From an uncultured Pelagibacteraceae bacterium (GTDB taxonomy: Bacteria > Pseudomonadota > Alphaproteobacteria > Pelagibacterales > Pelagibacteraceae), in assembly GCA_902599495.1 (NCBI GenBank), contig CACKFY010000005.1:1-64000 (forward strand): a DNA stretch of 64,000 nt, in the 5' to 3' direction. Shown here one piece after another: positions 33,272 to 42,093 of the stretch (its first letter is position 1; each line of letters opens with the position of its first letter). A model generated the notes under the pieces. That model was not told where the DNA came from. It searched no databases and was given only the letters and a program-made list of their open reading frames with translations. A program made the translations under genes and the position numbers.

Positions 33272-34006
33272 TCAAGCCATATACATTCCGCCGTTTACAT
33301 GAATTGTTTCCCCTGTAATATAAGAAGCCTCATCAGAACTTAAAAAAGCTACACAATTAGACACATCTTCTCCTGAACCCATTTTGCCCATCGGAATTTT
33401 AGATAGAAGTATAGACCTTATCTTTTCAGGAATACTTTTGGTCATGTCTGAGACAATGAATCCGGGTGAAACACAATTTACTGTTATATTTTTCTTTGCA
33501 TATTCTATCGAAAGACTTTTAGACATACCAATTGTTCCTGCTTTGGAAGCAGCGTAGTTTGTTTGTCCTATGTTTCCAGTATGGCCTACTATTGAAGTTA
33601 TATTTATTACTCTTCCAGAACTTCTTTTTAACATTTTTTTTATTGCATATTTTGATAGTAAAAATGTGGAAGTTAAATTCACATCAATCACTTTTTGCCA
33701 TTCTTCATCTTTCATTCTTAATGATAAATTATCTTTATTTATACCAGCATTATTTACAAGAATATCCAATCCACCTAGCTCATCTGAAACCTCTTCTATA
33801 AATTTCTCTATATTAGAATGTGATGAAATATCAAATTGTTTAACTTTAATTTTGCTAAAGTCTTTTTTAAGTTTTTCAAGTTTTTCTGAGTTAGTTCCAG
33901 TGCCTAAAACTTCTGCATTTAGTGATAAGAATTTTTTTACCAAAGACCCTCCAATGCCTCCTGTAGCACCTGTAATTAAAACTTTTTTATCTTTTAAATT
34001 TATCAT
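33272..34006 (-). CDS. fabG: 3-oxoacyl-ACP reductase
   Basis: 244 aa SDR; TGATGGIGGSL, NNAGINKDNLSLRM, YAASKAGTIGMSKSLSIEYA, ending GETIHVNGGMYMA. Confidence 0.95.
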   Translation of the reverse strand: MINLKDKKVLITGATGGIGGSLVKKFLSLNAEVLGTGTNSEKLEKLKKDFSKIKVKQFDISSHSNIEKFIEEVSDELGGLDILVNNAGINKDNLSLRMKDEEWQKVIDVNLTSTFLLSKYAIKKMLKRSSGRVINITSIVGHTGNIGQTNYAASKAGTIGMSKSLSIEYAKKNITVNCVSPGFIVSDMTKSIPEKIRSILLSKIPMGKMGSGEDVSNCVAFLSSDEASYITGETIHVNGGMYMA

Positions 34007-34008
34007 TC

Positions 34009-34929
34009 TTAATTTTTTATATCATCAATTTTAGTTATACTTCTAGTCAATACTTTTTCATTTGTTCTTTTTACTAACCCACTTAATACCTTTCCTGGTC
34101 CAATTTCAATAAAATCATTAATACCGTTTTTAATCATGTATTCTACGCTTTCTCTCCATCTTACTTGAGAAAATATTTGTTTATATAATAAATCTTTTAT
34201 GTCATCATTTTCTTCTGCTGGAAGAGCTGTAACATTACTTATAAGTTTAAGGTCAGGGTTTTTGATCTGTGTTTTTTTTAGAAGTGACTTCATCCCCTCT
34301 GCAGCTGGTTTCATTAACGAGCAATGGAATGGAGCGCTAACAGGTAAAAATATAAATCTTTTTTTTTTAGTTTTTAAATCATTGCTAAAAGAAATTAATT
34401 TTTCTTTATTTCCACTTAAAATTATTTGTCCTGGAGAATTATCATTAGCAATTTCACAAATACCTTTTATTTTATCAAATTCTTTAATTAAGGATTTTAA
34501 CTCATTACTATTCATGCCCATGACGGCTAACATTGCGCCCACACCTTCTGGGACAGCTGCTTGCATTAGTTTTCCCCTTTCATGCACAAGTATTGCACCA
34601 TCCTCTAAACTTAAAGACCCTGCAGCTACAAGTGCGCTATATTCTCCTAAAGAGTGACCAGCAATATATTTTATTTTAGATAGATCAAAATTAAATTCTT
34701 GTTTCATTACACAAAATATAGCAAAACTTGTAATTAAAATTGCAGGCTGTGTAATTTCTGTTTTTTTAAGTTCATCATCAGATCCGTTCAAAATTACTTT
34801 CGACAAATTAAATTTAAGAGCTGTGTCTGCCCTATCAAATATTTCCCTAGCTATCTTGAAATTACTGTAGAATTCATTAGCCATTCCTGTTTTTTGAGAA
34901 CCTTGTCCTGGAAATAAAATTGCTTTCAT
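34009..34929 (-). CDS. fabD: malonyl-CoA:ACP transacylase
   Basis: 306 aa; FPGQGSQKTGM, AGHSLGEYSAL, PVSAPFHCSLM, EIGPGKVLSGL. Confidence 0.95.
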   Translation of the reverse strand: MKAILFPGQGSQKTGMANEFYSNFKIAREIFDRADTALKFNLSKVILNGSDDELKKTEITQPAILITSFAIFCVMKQEFNFDLSKIKYIAGHSLGEYSALVAAGSLSLEDGAILVHERGKLMQAAVPEGVGAMLAVMGMNSNELKSLIKEFDKIKGICEIANDNSPGQIILSGNKEKLISFSNDLKTKKKRFIFLPVSAPFHCSLMKPAAEGMKSLLKKTQIKNPDLKLISNVTALPAEENDDIKDLLYKQIFSQVRWRESVEYMIKNGINDFIEIGPGKVLSGLVKRTNEKVLTRSITKIDDIKN

Positions 34930-34959
34930 TTTAATTGATATACATGCTTATAATTAATG

Positions 34960-34988
34960 TTGAAATGACTTTTTTATAATAGTATAAA
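34960..34988 (+). promoter_or_regulatory. predicted sigma70 promoter of rpsF-rpsR-rplI
   Basis: TTGAAA (34960-34965), 17-nt spacer, TATAAA (34983-34988), 27 nt upstream of the rpsF ATG. Confidence 0.6.
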
Positions 34989-35015
34989 ACCCGCTTAATA
35001 TTAATACAAATAATT

Positions 35016-35345
35016 ATGAATTTCTACGAACATACTTTAATAGCTAAGCAAAATCTGTCACAAAAAGACGTGGATAGTATCGAAAAAAAATATGAGGATA
35101 TAATAAACAAAAATTCGGGCAAAGTGCTTAAAATTGAAAAATGGGGATTATTGAACTTTAAAAGAAAAATTAAGAATTATACTAAGGGTTATTATCTTCA
35201 TTTTAAATTAGAAGGAGAACCATCAACACTTGAAGAAATTAAATCTAAAACTAAATTAGATAATAATATTGTAAGATTTTTAACAGTAAAATACAAGAAA
35301 CTAGATTTGAAAACTGAATATTTTACAAAAAATAAAAACCAATGA
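35016..35345 (+). CDS. rpsF: 30S ribosomal protein S6
   Basis: 109 aa; NFYEHTLIAKQNLSQKDVDSI, ENWGLLNFKRKIKNYTKGYY-type S6 sequence; followed by rpsR and rplI. Confidence 0.95.
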   Translation: MNFYEHTLIAKQNLSQKDVDSIEKKYEDIINKNSGKVLKIEKWGLLNFKRKIKNYTKGYYLHFKLEGEPSTLEEIKSKTKLDNNIVRFLTVKYKKLDLKTEYFTKNKNQ

Positions 35346-35611
35346 AAAAAAGAAAAAATAATTTTAAAAACTCTCGAAACTCACTAAATAAATTAAGTTT
35401 ATTTCAAAAAAGTGATTCTAGGTTTTCTAGAAAATGTCCTTTTTCAGTTAAGAATGCACCGATTATAGATTATAAAAATATTACTTTATTACAAAAATAT
35501 ATAACGGAAACTAATAAGATAATTACATCAAAAATAAGCAATGTATCTTTAGGAAAACAAAAAAAATTGGCGAGAGAAATAAAAAAAGCCCAAATCTTAG
35601 GAATAATTTAA
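35342..35611 (+). CDS. rpsR: 30S ribosomal protein S18
   Basis: 89 aa; IDYKNITLLQKYITETNKIITSKISNVSLGKQKKLAREIKKAQILGII. Confidence 0.93.
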   Translation: MKKRKNNFKNSRNSLNKLSLFQKSDSRFSRKCPFSVKNAPIIDYKNITLLQKYITETNKIITSKISNVSLGKQKKLAREIKKAQILGII

Positions 35612-35617
35612 AAAAAA

Positions 35618-36082
35618 ATGCAAGTCATTCTATTAGAAAATATATCAAAACTAGGAAAAATTGGTGATCTAGTTAAAGTAAAAAATGGTTACGCGAGAAA
35701 CTATTTATTAAGACAAAATAAAGCATTAAGAGCCAACAAAGAAAATATAGAATTAGTGAATAAAAATAAGTCTGAATTAACAAAAAAAAATGCTGAGATA
35801 AAAAATAAATTTATAGAAAAAGCTAATAAGATAAAAAATAAAAAAATTAAGGTTTATAAAGCAATTAAAGAAAATGGTGATTTATATGCCTCAATAAAAC
35901 CAAAAGAAATTTCTAAAATTATTTTGGATGAACTTAAAGCTGAAATAGGACCTTCAGAAATAATAATAAAAAAAGACATAAATAAGATTGGTCAGTTTGA
36001 AGTAAATATTGTTCTTCATTCAGAGGTTCAAACAAACATATTTCTGATAGTTGAAAAACTAGATAAATTACAAAATAAATAA
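35618..36082 (+). CDS. rplI: 50S ribosomal protein L9
   Basis: 154 aa; MQVILLENISKLGKIGDLVKVKNGYARNYLLRQNKALRA. Confidence 0.96.
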   Translation: MQVILLENISKLGKIGDLVKVKNGYARNYLLRQNKALRANKENIELVNKNKSELTKKNAEIKNKFIEKANKIKNKKIKVYKAIKENGDLYASIKPKEISKIILDELKAEIGPSEIIIKKDINKIGQFEVNIVLHSEVQTNIFLIVEKLDKLQNK

Positions 36083-36091
36083 TTTTCCACA
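36083..36091 (+). promoter_or_regulatory. DnaA-box-like 9-mer TTTTCCACA between rplI and dnaB
   Basis: Matches TTWTNCACA; immediately follows the rplI stop codon and lies 62 nt before dnaB. Confidence 0.35.
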
Positions 36092-36153
36092 GGTTGAAAA
36101 AAAAGTGTGTAACTTAAAGTTTAAAAAACTTTATTATAGATTAGAATAATTAT

Positions 36154-37578
36154 ATGGAAAAACTTGAATTAGCACAAAATCAAAAACAAAATAATGAAAT
36201 TCCATCTAATATAGAAGCTGAACAACATTTACTCGGTTCAGTTTTAGTAAATAACGATATTATAGACGAAATAGCTAATACTATAAATTCAGAAAAATTT
36301 TACGATCCAATTCATATAAAAATTTATGAAGTTATTGAAAATTTGAATAGTAAAGGAATGATAGCTAACCCGATTACACTTAAAAATTACTTTGAAAAGA
36401 ATCAAGGGCTTGATGAGGTGGGAGGGGTAGATTATCTTGTCAAATTAACTAGATTTTCTTCTTCAGTTAAACAAGCAATTGATTATGCTAAAATAGTACA
36501 TGAAAATTATGTTAAAAGAGAACTTGTAAAAATTTCACAGCTTATTAAAGATGATACATTAAATATCGATGAGGATAAATCTTCTGACACAATAATAGAA
36601 GATGCAGAAAAACTTCTTTTTGACCTTGCCGAAAGAGGTTCTTTTTCGCAATCTTTTATTAAGTTTAATTTAGCTCTTGATCAATCAATTAGTATGGCTG
36701 AGCAAGCAATGAAAAATGAACAAGGAATCGTAGGAGTTCCAACGGGCTTAACAGATTTAGATGAAAAATTGGGTGGATTACATAAATCAGATTTGGTTAT
36801 AATTGCTGGTAGACCTTCAATGGGTAAAACTGCCTTAGCAACAAACATTGCTTACCACGCAGCAAAAGATATTCAAATTAAAGGAAAAAAATCTGCGGTA
36901 GCTTTTTTTTCTTTGGAAATGTCTTCTGAACAACTTTCGACAAGAATTTTATCAGAACAATCTAGAATAAAGTCAAATGATATAAGAAGAGGAAAAGCAA
37001 CTGAGGAAGAGCTAGGACGTTACATTGAAACTTCAAGAGATATTTATGAACTTCCATTATACATAGATGAAACGCCTGCAATTACAATTTCAACTTTAAG
37101 TAACAGAGCGAGAAGAATTAAAAGACTTTTTGGATTAGATTTAATTGTAGTTGATTATATACAATTGATGAGGACTAATTCAAAAAGAAATGATGGTAGA
37201 GTTCAAGAAATATCTGAAATAACTCAAGGATTAAAAGCTTTAGCAAAAGAACTTGGAGTTCCCGTATTAGCATTATCTCAATTATCTAGAGCAGTAGAAC
37301 AAAGAGATGATAAAAAACCACAATTATCCGATTTGAGAGAGTCTGGATCAATAGAGCAAGATGCAGATGTAGTATTATTTGTATTTAGGCAAGAGTATTA
37401 CGAAGAAAAAAAACAACCAAAACTAGGATCTATTGAGTATGCAGAATGGCAATCTAAAATGAGTGATATTGCTGGCTTAGCAGAAATATTAATAGGCAAA
37501 CAAAGACACGGTCCAACTGGAAATATTCAAGTAGAATTTGAGGGAATGTACACAAAATTCAAAGATTTGAAATCATAA
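36154..37578 (+). CDS. dnaB: replicative DNA helicase
   Basis: 474 aa; PSNIEAEQHLLGSVLVNNDIID, IAGRPSMGKTALATNIA, DYIQLM, LSQLSRAVEQRDDKKPQLSDLRESGSIEQDADVV. Confidence 0.97.
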   Translation: MEKLELAQNQKQNNEIPSNIEAEQHLLGSVLVNNDIIDEIANTINSEKFYDPIHIKIYEVIENLNSKGMIANPITLKNYFEKNQGLDEVGGVDYLVKLTRFSSSVKQAIDYAKIVHENYVKRELVKISQLIKDDTLNIDEDKSSDTIIEDAEKLLFDLAERGSFSQSFIKFNLALDQSISMAEQAMKNEQGIVGVPTGLTDLDEKLGGLHKSDLVIIAGRPSMGKTALATNIAYHAAKDIQIKGKKSAVAFFSLEMSSEQLSTRILSEQSRIKSNDIRRGKATEEELGRYIETSRDIYELPLYIDETPAITISTLSNRARRIKRLFGLDLIVVDYIQLMRTNSKRNDGRVQEISEITQGLKALAKELGVPVLALSQLSRAVEQRDDKKPQLSDLRESGSIEQDADVVLFVFRQEYYEEKKQPKLGSIEYAEWQSKMSDIAGLAEILIGKQRHGPTGNIQVEFEGMYTKFKDLKS

Positions 37579-37632
37579 ATGAAATAACATTTTTCATTTT
37601 TTCCAATTTTAAGATATATCATTTACTTATCT

Positions 37633-40110
37633 ATGTTTTTAAAACTTTATAGTAAATTAGTTTTAGATTTTCACAAATTTACATTACTATTAATTTCATT
37701 GTTTATAATCTTATCTTTTTATTACGCTAAAAATTTTAATTTGGATGCATCATCAGATGCTTTACTATTAGAAGGGGACAAGGATTTAAAATATCTTCGT
37801 GAAACAAATAGCCGTTACGGCTCAAAAGATTTTCTTTTTTTAACTTACGCTCCAATAACGAATTTTACGGATGAAGATACAATTATAAATATACAGTTAC
37901 TGAAGTCAAAAATTGAAAAATTGACATGGGTAGACAGTGTTATAACAATTATTGATGTTCCACTTTTAAAAAGTAGTGATGAGCCATTAATGGAAAGGCT
38001 TAAAAATTATAAGACTCTTTCCTATCCAAACCTAGATAAAAATCGAGGCTTTCAAGAAATTTTAAATAGTCCTATTTATAGAAATTATGTGATCAGCGAA
38101 GACGGAAAAACATCTGGCATAGTAATTTATTTAAAAAAAGATGAGAGATTAAATGAATATATTAAGTTAAAAGAAAAATATTATTACGATAATAAGGAAA
38201 AAAAACAAAGTAGTTTAGAAAAAAGAAAATATAAAGATTTTTTAAAAGAATACGAAGATTATAAAAACTTATATAACATAAGAAATCATCAAAATATTTC
38301 TGAGATACGAGAGATAATTAATAGATATGGAGAAAATGCAAAAATTCACTTAGGTGGAATTCCAATGATAGCCGACGATATGATGAGCTATATAAAAAAT
38401 GATATTATAGTTTTTGGGATAGGTGTTTTTGTTTTTATTATTTTAACTCTTTGGTTTATCTTTAGAAATATCAAATGGGTTGTTATGCCTTTATTAGGTT
38501 GCGCAACCTCCGTAATAATAATGATAGGATTGTTAGGTTTTGTGGGATGGAAAGTTACGGTTATATCCTCAAATTTTATTGCCTTAATGTTAATTCTCAA
38601 TATGGCAATGAATATTCATGTCACTGTAAGATTTCTTCAACTTAAAAAAGAGTACCCAAGTTTGACAAAAAAAGAAGCAGTTATAGAGGCAAGTAAAAAA
38701 ATGATGTTACCAATTCTATATACTGTTTTAACAACTATATGTGCGTTTCTTTCACTTATTTTTAGTGGAATAAAACCTATTATTGATTTTGGCTGGATGA
38801 TGACTTTAGGATTAACAGTTTCTTTTATAGTTACGTTTCTGCTTTTGCCATGTTTATTAAATATTTTTTCATCAGAAAATGAAATTGATGTAAAAGATAC
38901 TGAAAAGTCTCTCATCACTAGTTTACTAGGTTCTTTAGCAAAAAAAAATAATATCGTAATATTTGGTACCACCATAGTAATTGTAATAGCAAGTATATTG
39001 GGTATTTCGAAACTAGAAGTTGAAAATAGTTTTATAAATTACTTTGATAAAGAAACAGAAATTTATAAAGGAATGAAAAAAATTGATGATGATCTTGGTG
39101 GAACAACTCCTTTAAATGTAATTATAAAATTTCCAGCTAAACAAGAGGTTAAAGAAAATGATGATGAGTTTTCTGAGTGGGAGGAGGATGATGAAAATAA
39201 AGATGATAAAGCAAAATATTGGTTCACGAGAGATAAAATGGATAAAATTTTAAAGGTGCATGATTATTTAGATTCATTGCCTGAAATAGGTAAAGTTTTA
39301 TCTTTTGGTTCAATACTTAGAGTTGCTGAAGATTTAAATAAAAAAGAACTCCAGAGTTTAGAAATTGCTGTTTTATATAGCAAAATTCCAGATGAAATAA
39401 AAAAAGAAATAATATCTCCTTATATCTCAGTTGATAATGATGAAGCAAGAGTTGCAGTAAGAATAAAGGACTCTTTGAAAGATTTAAGAAGAGACGATTT
39501 GATTAAAAAAATAAATACTGAACTTAATACAAAATTAGGTTTAGAAAAAGATGAATATAAATTAGCTGGTGTTTTAATATTATTCAACAACTTGTTGCAA
39601 AGTTTATTTAAGTCTCAAATTCTAACCCTCGGAATAGTAATATTGGGTATATTTGCCATGTTCTTTATTTTGTTCAGAAATATTACATTATCATTTATTG
39701 GTGTTGTTCCGAATTTTATAGCAGCATTCTTTATTCTCGGTATTATCGGTTTGATGGGAATTCCTTTAGATATGATGACTATCACAATTGCGGCAATTAC
39801 CATAGGAATAGCAGTAGATAATAGCATTCATTATATTTATAGGTTTAAAGAGGAGTTTAAGAAAATAAAAAACTATAATAAGACACTTGATAGATGTCAC
39901 AGCACTGTTGGTATTGCTATTTTAAACACCTCAATAACGATTGTTTTTGGTTTTTCCATATTAGTACTATCTAATTTTATTCCTACAATATATTTTGGAG
40001 TGTTTACTGGTATAGCTATGCTTTTGGCAATGATTTCAGTTTTAACTTTACTCCCAAAACTATTATTAATTTACAAGCCTTTTGGTAAAGAGAGTGACGA
40101 TCTCATATAA
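37633..40110 (+). CDS. RND-superfamily (MMPL/HAE3-like) transporter
   Basis: 825 aa with two RND repeats; AITIGIAVDNSIHYIYRFKEEF; acidic low-complexity loop KENDDEFSEWEEDDENKDD. Confidence 0.85.
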   Translation: MFLKLYSKLVLDFHKFTLLLISLFIILSFYYAKNFNLDASSDALLLEGDKDLKYLRETNSRYGSKDFLFLTYAPITNFTDEDTIINIQLLKSKIEKLTWVDSVITIIDVPLLKSSDEPLMERLKNYKTLSYPNLDKNRGFQEILNSPIYRNYVISEDGKTSGIVIYLKKDERLNEYIKLKEKYYYDNKEKKQSSLEKRKYKDFLKEYEDYKNLYNIRNHQNISEIREIINRYGENAKIHLGGIPMIADDMMSYIKNDIIVFGIGVFVFIILTLWFIFRNIKWVVMPLLGCATSVIIMIGLLGFVGWKVTVISSNFIALMLILNMAMNIHVTVRFLQLKKEYPSLTKKEAVIEASKKMMLPILYTVLTTICAFLSLIFSGIKPIIDFGWMMTLGLTVSFIVTFLLLPCLLNIFSSENEIDVKDTEKSLITSLLGSLAKKNNIVIFGTTIVIVIASILGISKLEVENSFINYFDKETEIYKGMKKIDDDLGGTTPLNVIIKFPAKQEVKENDDEFSEWEEDDENKDDKAKYWFTRDKMDKILKVHDYLDSLPEIGKVLSFGSILRVAEDLNKKELQSLEIAVLYSKIPDEIKKEIISPYISVDNDEARVAVRIKDSLKDLRRDDLIKKINTELNTKLGLEKDEYKLAGVLILFNNLLQSLFKSQILTLGIVILGIFAMFFILFRNITLSFIGVVPNFIAAFFILGIIGLMGIPLDMMTITIAAITIGIAVDNSIHYIYRFKEEFKKIKNYNKTLDRCHSTVGIAILNTSITIVFGFSILVLSNFIPTIYFGVFTGIAMLLAMISVLTLLPKLLLIYKPFGKESDDLI

Positions 40111-40655
40111 TGAGCAATTTTTTTGAGGAAATAGTAAATATAATAAATATATTTGATTTATTTGTAGCAATAATTTTTGTCTATTGCATCGTACAGTGTT
40201 TTATTAAAGGTTTCTCATTAAGTTTGATATCATTTATGAAATGGGTGATATCAACTATTGTTACAATTATTCTAGTTCCTAGACTTCAGCCAGTAGTTAG
40301 TGAATATATAGAGTCTGAATTTATTAATAATTTAGGTTTGGGTGTTGTAATTTTTATCTTTACTCTTTTTCTGACAATACTTATTGGTAAGGCTTTGAGT
40401 AAAACTGTAACCTGGACAGGAGTGGGGTCAATAGATAAATCTTTTGGCTTATTATTTGGTTTTTTTAAAGGCTATATTGTTTCAGTGTGTATATTTTCCA
40501 TATTAAATTGGTTTTATCCGTTTAAAAATTGGGGTATATCAACAGAAGATGCTTTGTCTTTTAATTTAATTAATAAAGGAAGTGAAATATTAATTAAGGA
40601 GTTTCCTTCTGGAGATGATCTAATTGATACAAAAGAACAAATTGAAAAAATTTAA
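40110..40655 (+). CDS. cvpA: CvpA family membrane protein
   Basis: 181 aa; four hydrophobic segments, FVYCIVQCFIKGFSLSLISFMKW, SIDKSFGLLFGFFKGYIV; immediately upstream of purF. Confidence 0.88.
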   Translation: MSNFFEEIVNIINIFDLFVAIIFVYCIVQCFIKGFSLSLISFMKWVISTIVTIILVPRLQPVVSEYIESEFINNLGLGVVIFIFTLFLTILIGKALSKTVTWTGVGSIDKSFGLLFGFFKGYIVSVCIFSILNWFYPFKNWGISTEDALSFNLINKGSEILIKEFPSGDDLIDTKEQIEKI

Positions 40656-42093
40656 ATCTGATAAATTAAATGAGGAATGTGGTATTTTTGGAGTATCAAA
40701 CCATGAAAATGCGTCTAGGGTAGTTGCGCTTGGATTGCATTCTCTTCAACACAGAGGTCAAGAGGGTTGTGGAATTGTGTCTTTTGATGGTAGAAGCTTT
40801 CATTCGGAAAAAAGACAAGGTTTAGTGGGTGATCACTTTACAAATATTGAAACTTTAAAAAAATTACCAGGTAATTCCGCTATAGGTCACAATAGATATT
40901 CAACAACTGGCGAAACATCTCTAAGAAATATACAACCTTTTTTTGCAGATTTATATCATGGTGGTTTAAGTATTGCTCATAATGGAAATCTTACTAATGC
41001 TATATCTTTAAGAAATGATCTTGTAAAAAATGGTTCAATTTTTAGAACTACTAGTGACACTGAAACAATTGTTCAATTAATCGCAAAATCTAAAAGAGAA
41101 AAAATATTAGATAAAATTACAGAGACTTTATTTAAAATTCAAGGAGGTTATGCTCTTGTGATTTTAACTAATAAAAAATTAATTGGAATACGAGATCCGC
41201 TTGGAATAAGACCCTTAGTGATAGGAAAATTAGGTAAATCATATATATTTGCATCGGAAACATGTGCATTAGATATTGTAGATGCAAAATTTATTCGAGA
41301 AGTTGAAAATGGAGAAATAGTTGTTATAGAAAACGATCAAATTAAAAGTTTTAAACCATTTAATAAAATTAAAACTAGACCATGTGTTTTTGAATATATT
41401 TATTTTGCTAGACCTGATAGCATTCTAAAAGGTGAGTGTGCTTATGAGTACCGCAAAAGATTAGGGATAGAGCTAGCAAAAGAGTCAGAAATTGAGGCTG
41501 ATATGGTTGTGCCTGTTCCTGACTCAGGCGTACCCGCAGCAATAGGTTATTCTCAGGCTTCTAAGATTAAATTTGAGCTTGGCTTAATTAGAAATCATTA
41601 TGTTGGAAGGACGTTTATCGAGCCAACTCAAAATATCAGAAGTTTTGGTGTAAAACTTAAATTAAGTTCTACAAAAAGTATTTTAAAAAATAAATCTATT
41701 GTTTTAATTGATGACTCTCTCGTTAGAGGTACAACGTGCAGTAAAATAGTTAAGATGCTTTTTAAAGCAGGAGTAAAAGAAGTTCATGTAAGAATAGCAT
41801 GTCCAGAAATAAAATATCCAGATTTTTACGGTGTAGATATGCCTACAAAAAAAGAGCTTCTATCAAGTAATAAAAATAAAACTGAAATTTGTGAATTTTT
41901 AGGTGCAACAAGTGTGAAGTTTTTAAGCATCGATGGATTATACAAAGCTTTATTAAATGAAAAGAGAAATAAAGATTATCCGCAATTTAGTGATCATTAT
42001 TTTACTGGAGAATATCCTATTAAAGCTCTTGATAAATTAGGAAATGAAAAAATAACTCAACTATCTTTACTTAGTAACAAATCAAGTTCTTAA
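40624..42093 (+). CDS. purF: amidophosphoribosyltransferase
   Basis: 489 aa; NEECGIFGV, LHSLQHRGQEGCGIV, GHNRYSTTGE, IVLIDDSLVRGTTCSKIV PRPP loop. TTG start within the cvpA 3' end. Confidence 0.95.
   Translation: MIQKNKLKKFKSDKLNEECGIFGVSNHENASRVVALGLHSLQHRGQEGCGIVSFDGRSFHSEKRQGLVGDHFTNIETLKKLPGNSAIGHNRYSTTGETSLRNIQPFFADLYHGGLSIAHNGNLTNAISLRNDLVKNGSIFRTTSDTETIVQLIAKSKREKILDKITETLFKIQGGYALVILTNKKLIGIRDPLGIRPLVIGKLGKSYIFASETCALDIVDAKFIREVENGEIVVIENDQIKSFKPFNKIKTRPCVFEYIYFARPDSILKGECAYEYRKRLGIELAKESEIEADMVVPVPDSGVPAAIGYSQASKIKFELGLIRNHYVGRTFIEPTQNIRSFGVKLKLSSTKSILKNKSIVLIDDSLVRGTTCSKIVKMLFKAGVKEVHVRIACPEIKYPDFYGVDMPTKKELLSSNKNKTEICEFLGATSVKFLSIDGLYKALLNEKRNKDYPQFSDHYFTGEYPIKALDKLGNEKITQLSLLSNKSSS

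Noticed and set aside
33570-34034. 154-aa plus-strand ORF antisense to fabG
   Set aside because: fabG on the minus strand is unmistakable; the antisense translation has no recognisable domain and looks like a mirror ORF.
34199-34657. 152-aa plus-strand ORF antisense to fabD
   Set aside because: Fully inside the conserved fabD gene, with no family signature.
38637-38975. 112-aa minus-strand ORF inside the RND transporter gene
   Set aside because: Antisense to a strongly conserved reading frame; no start context or domain.
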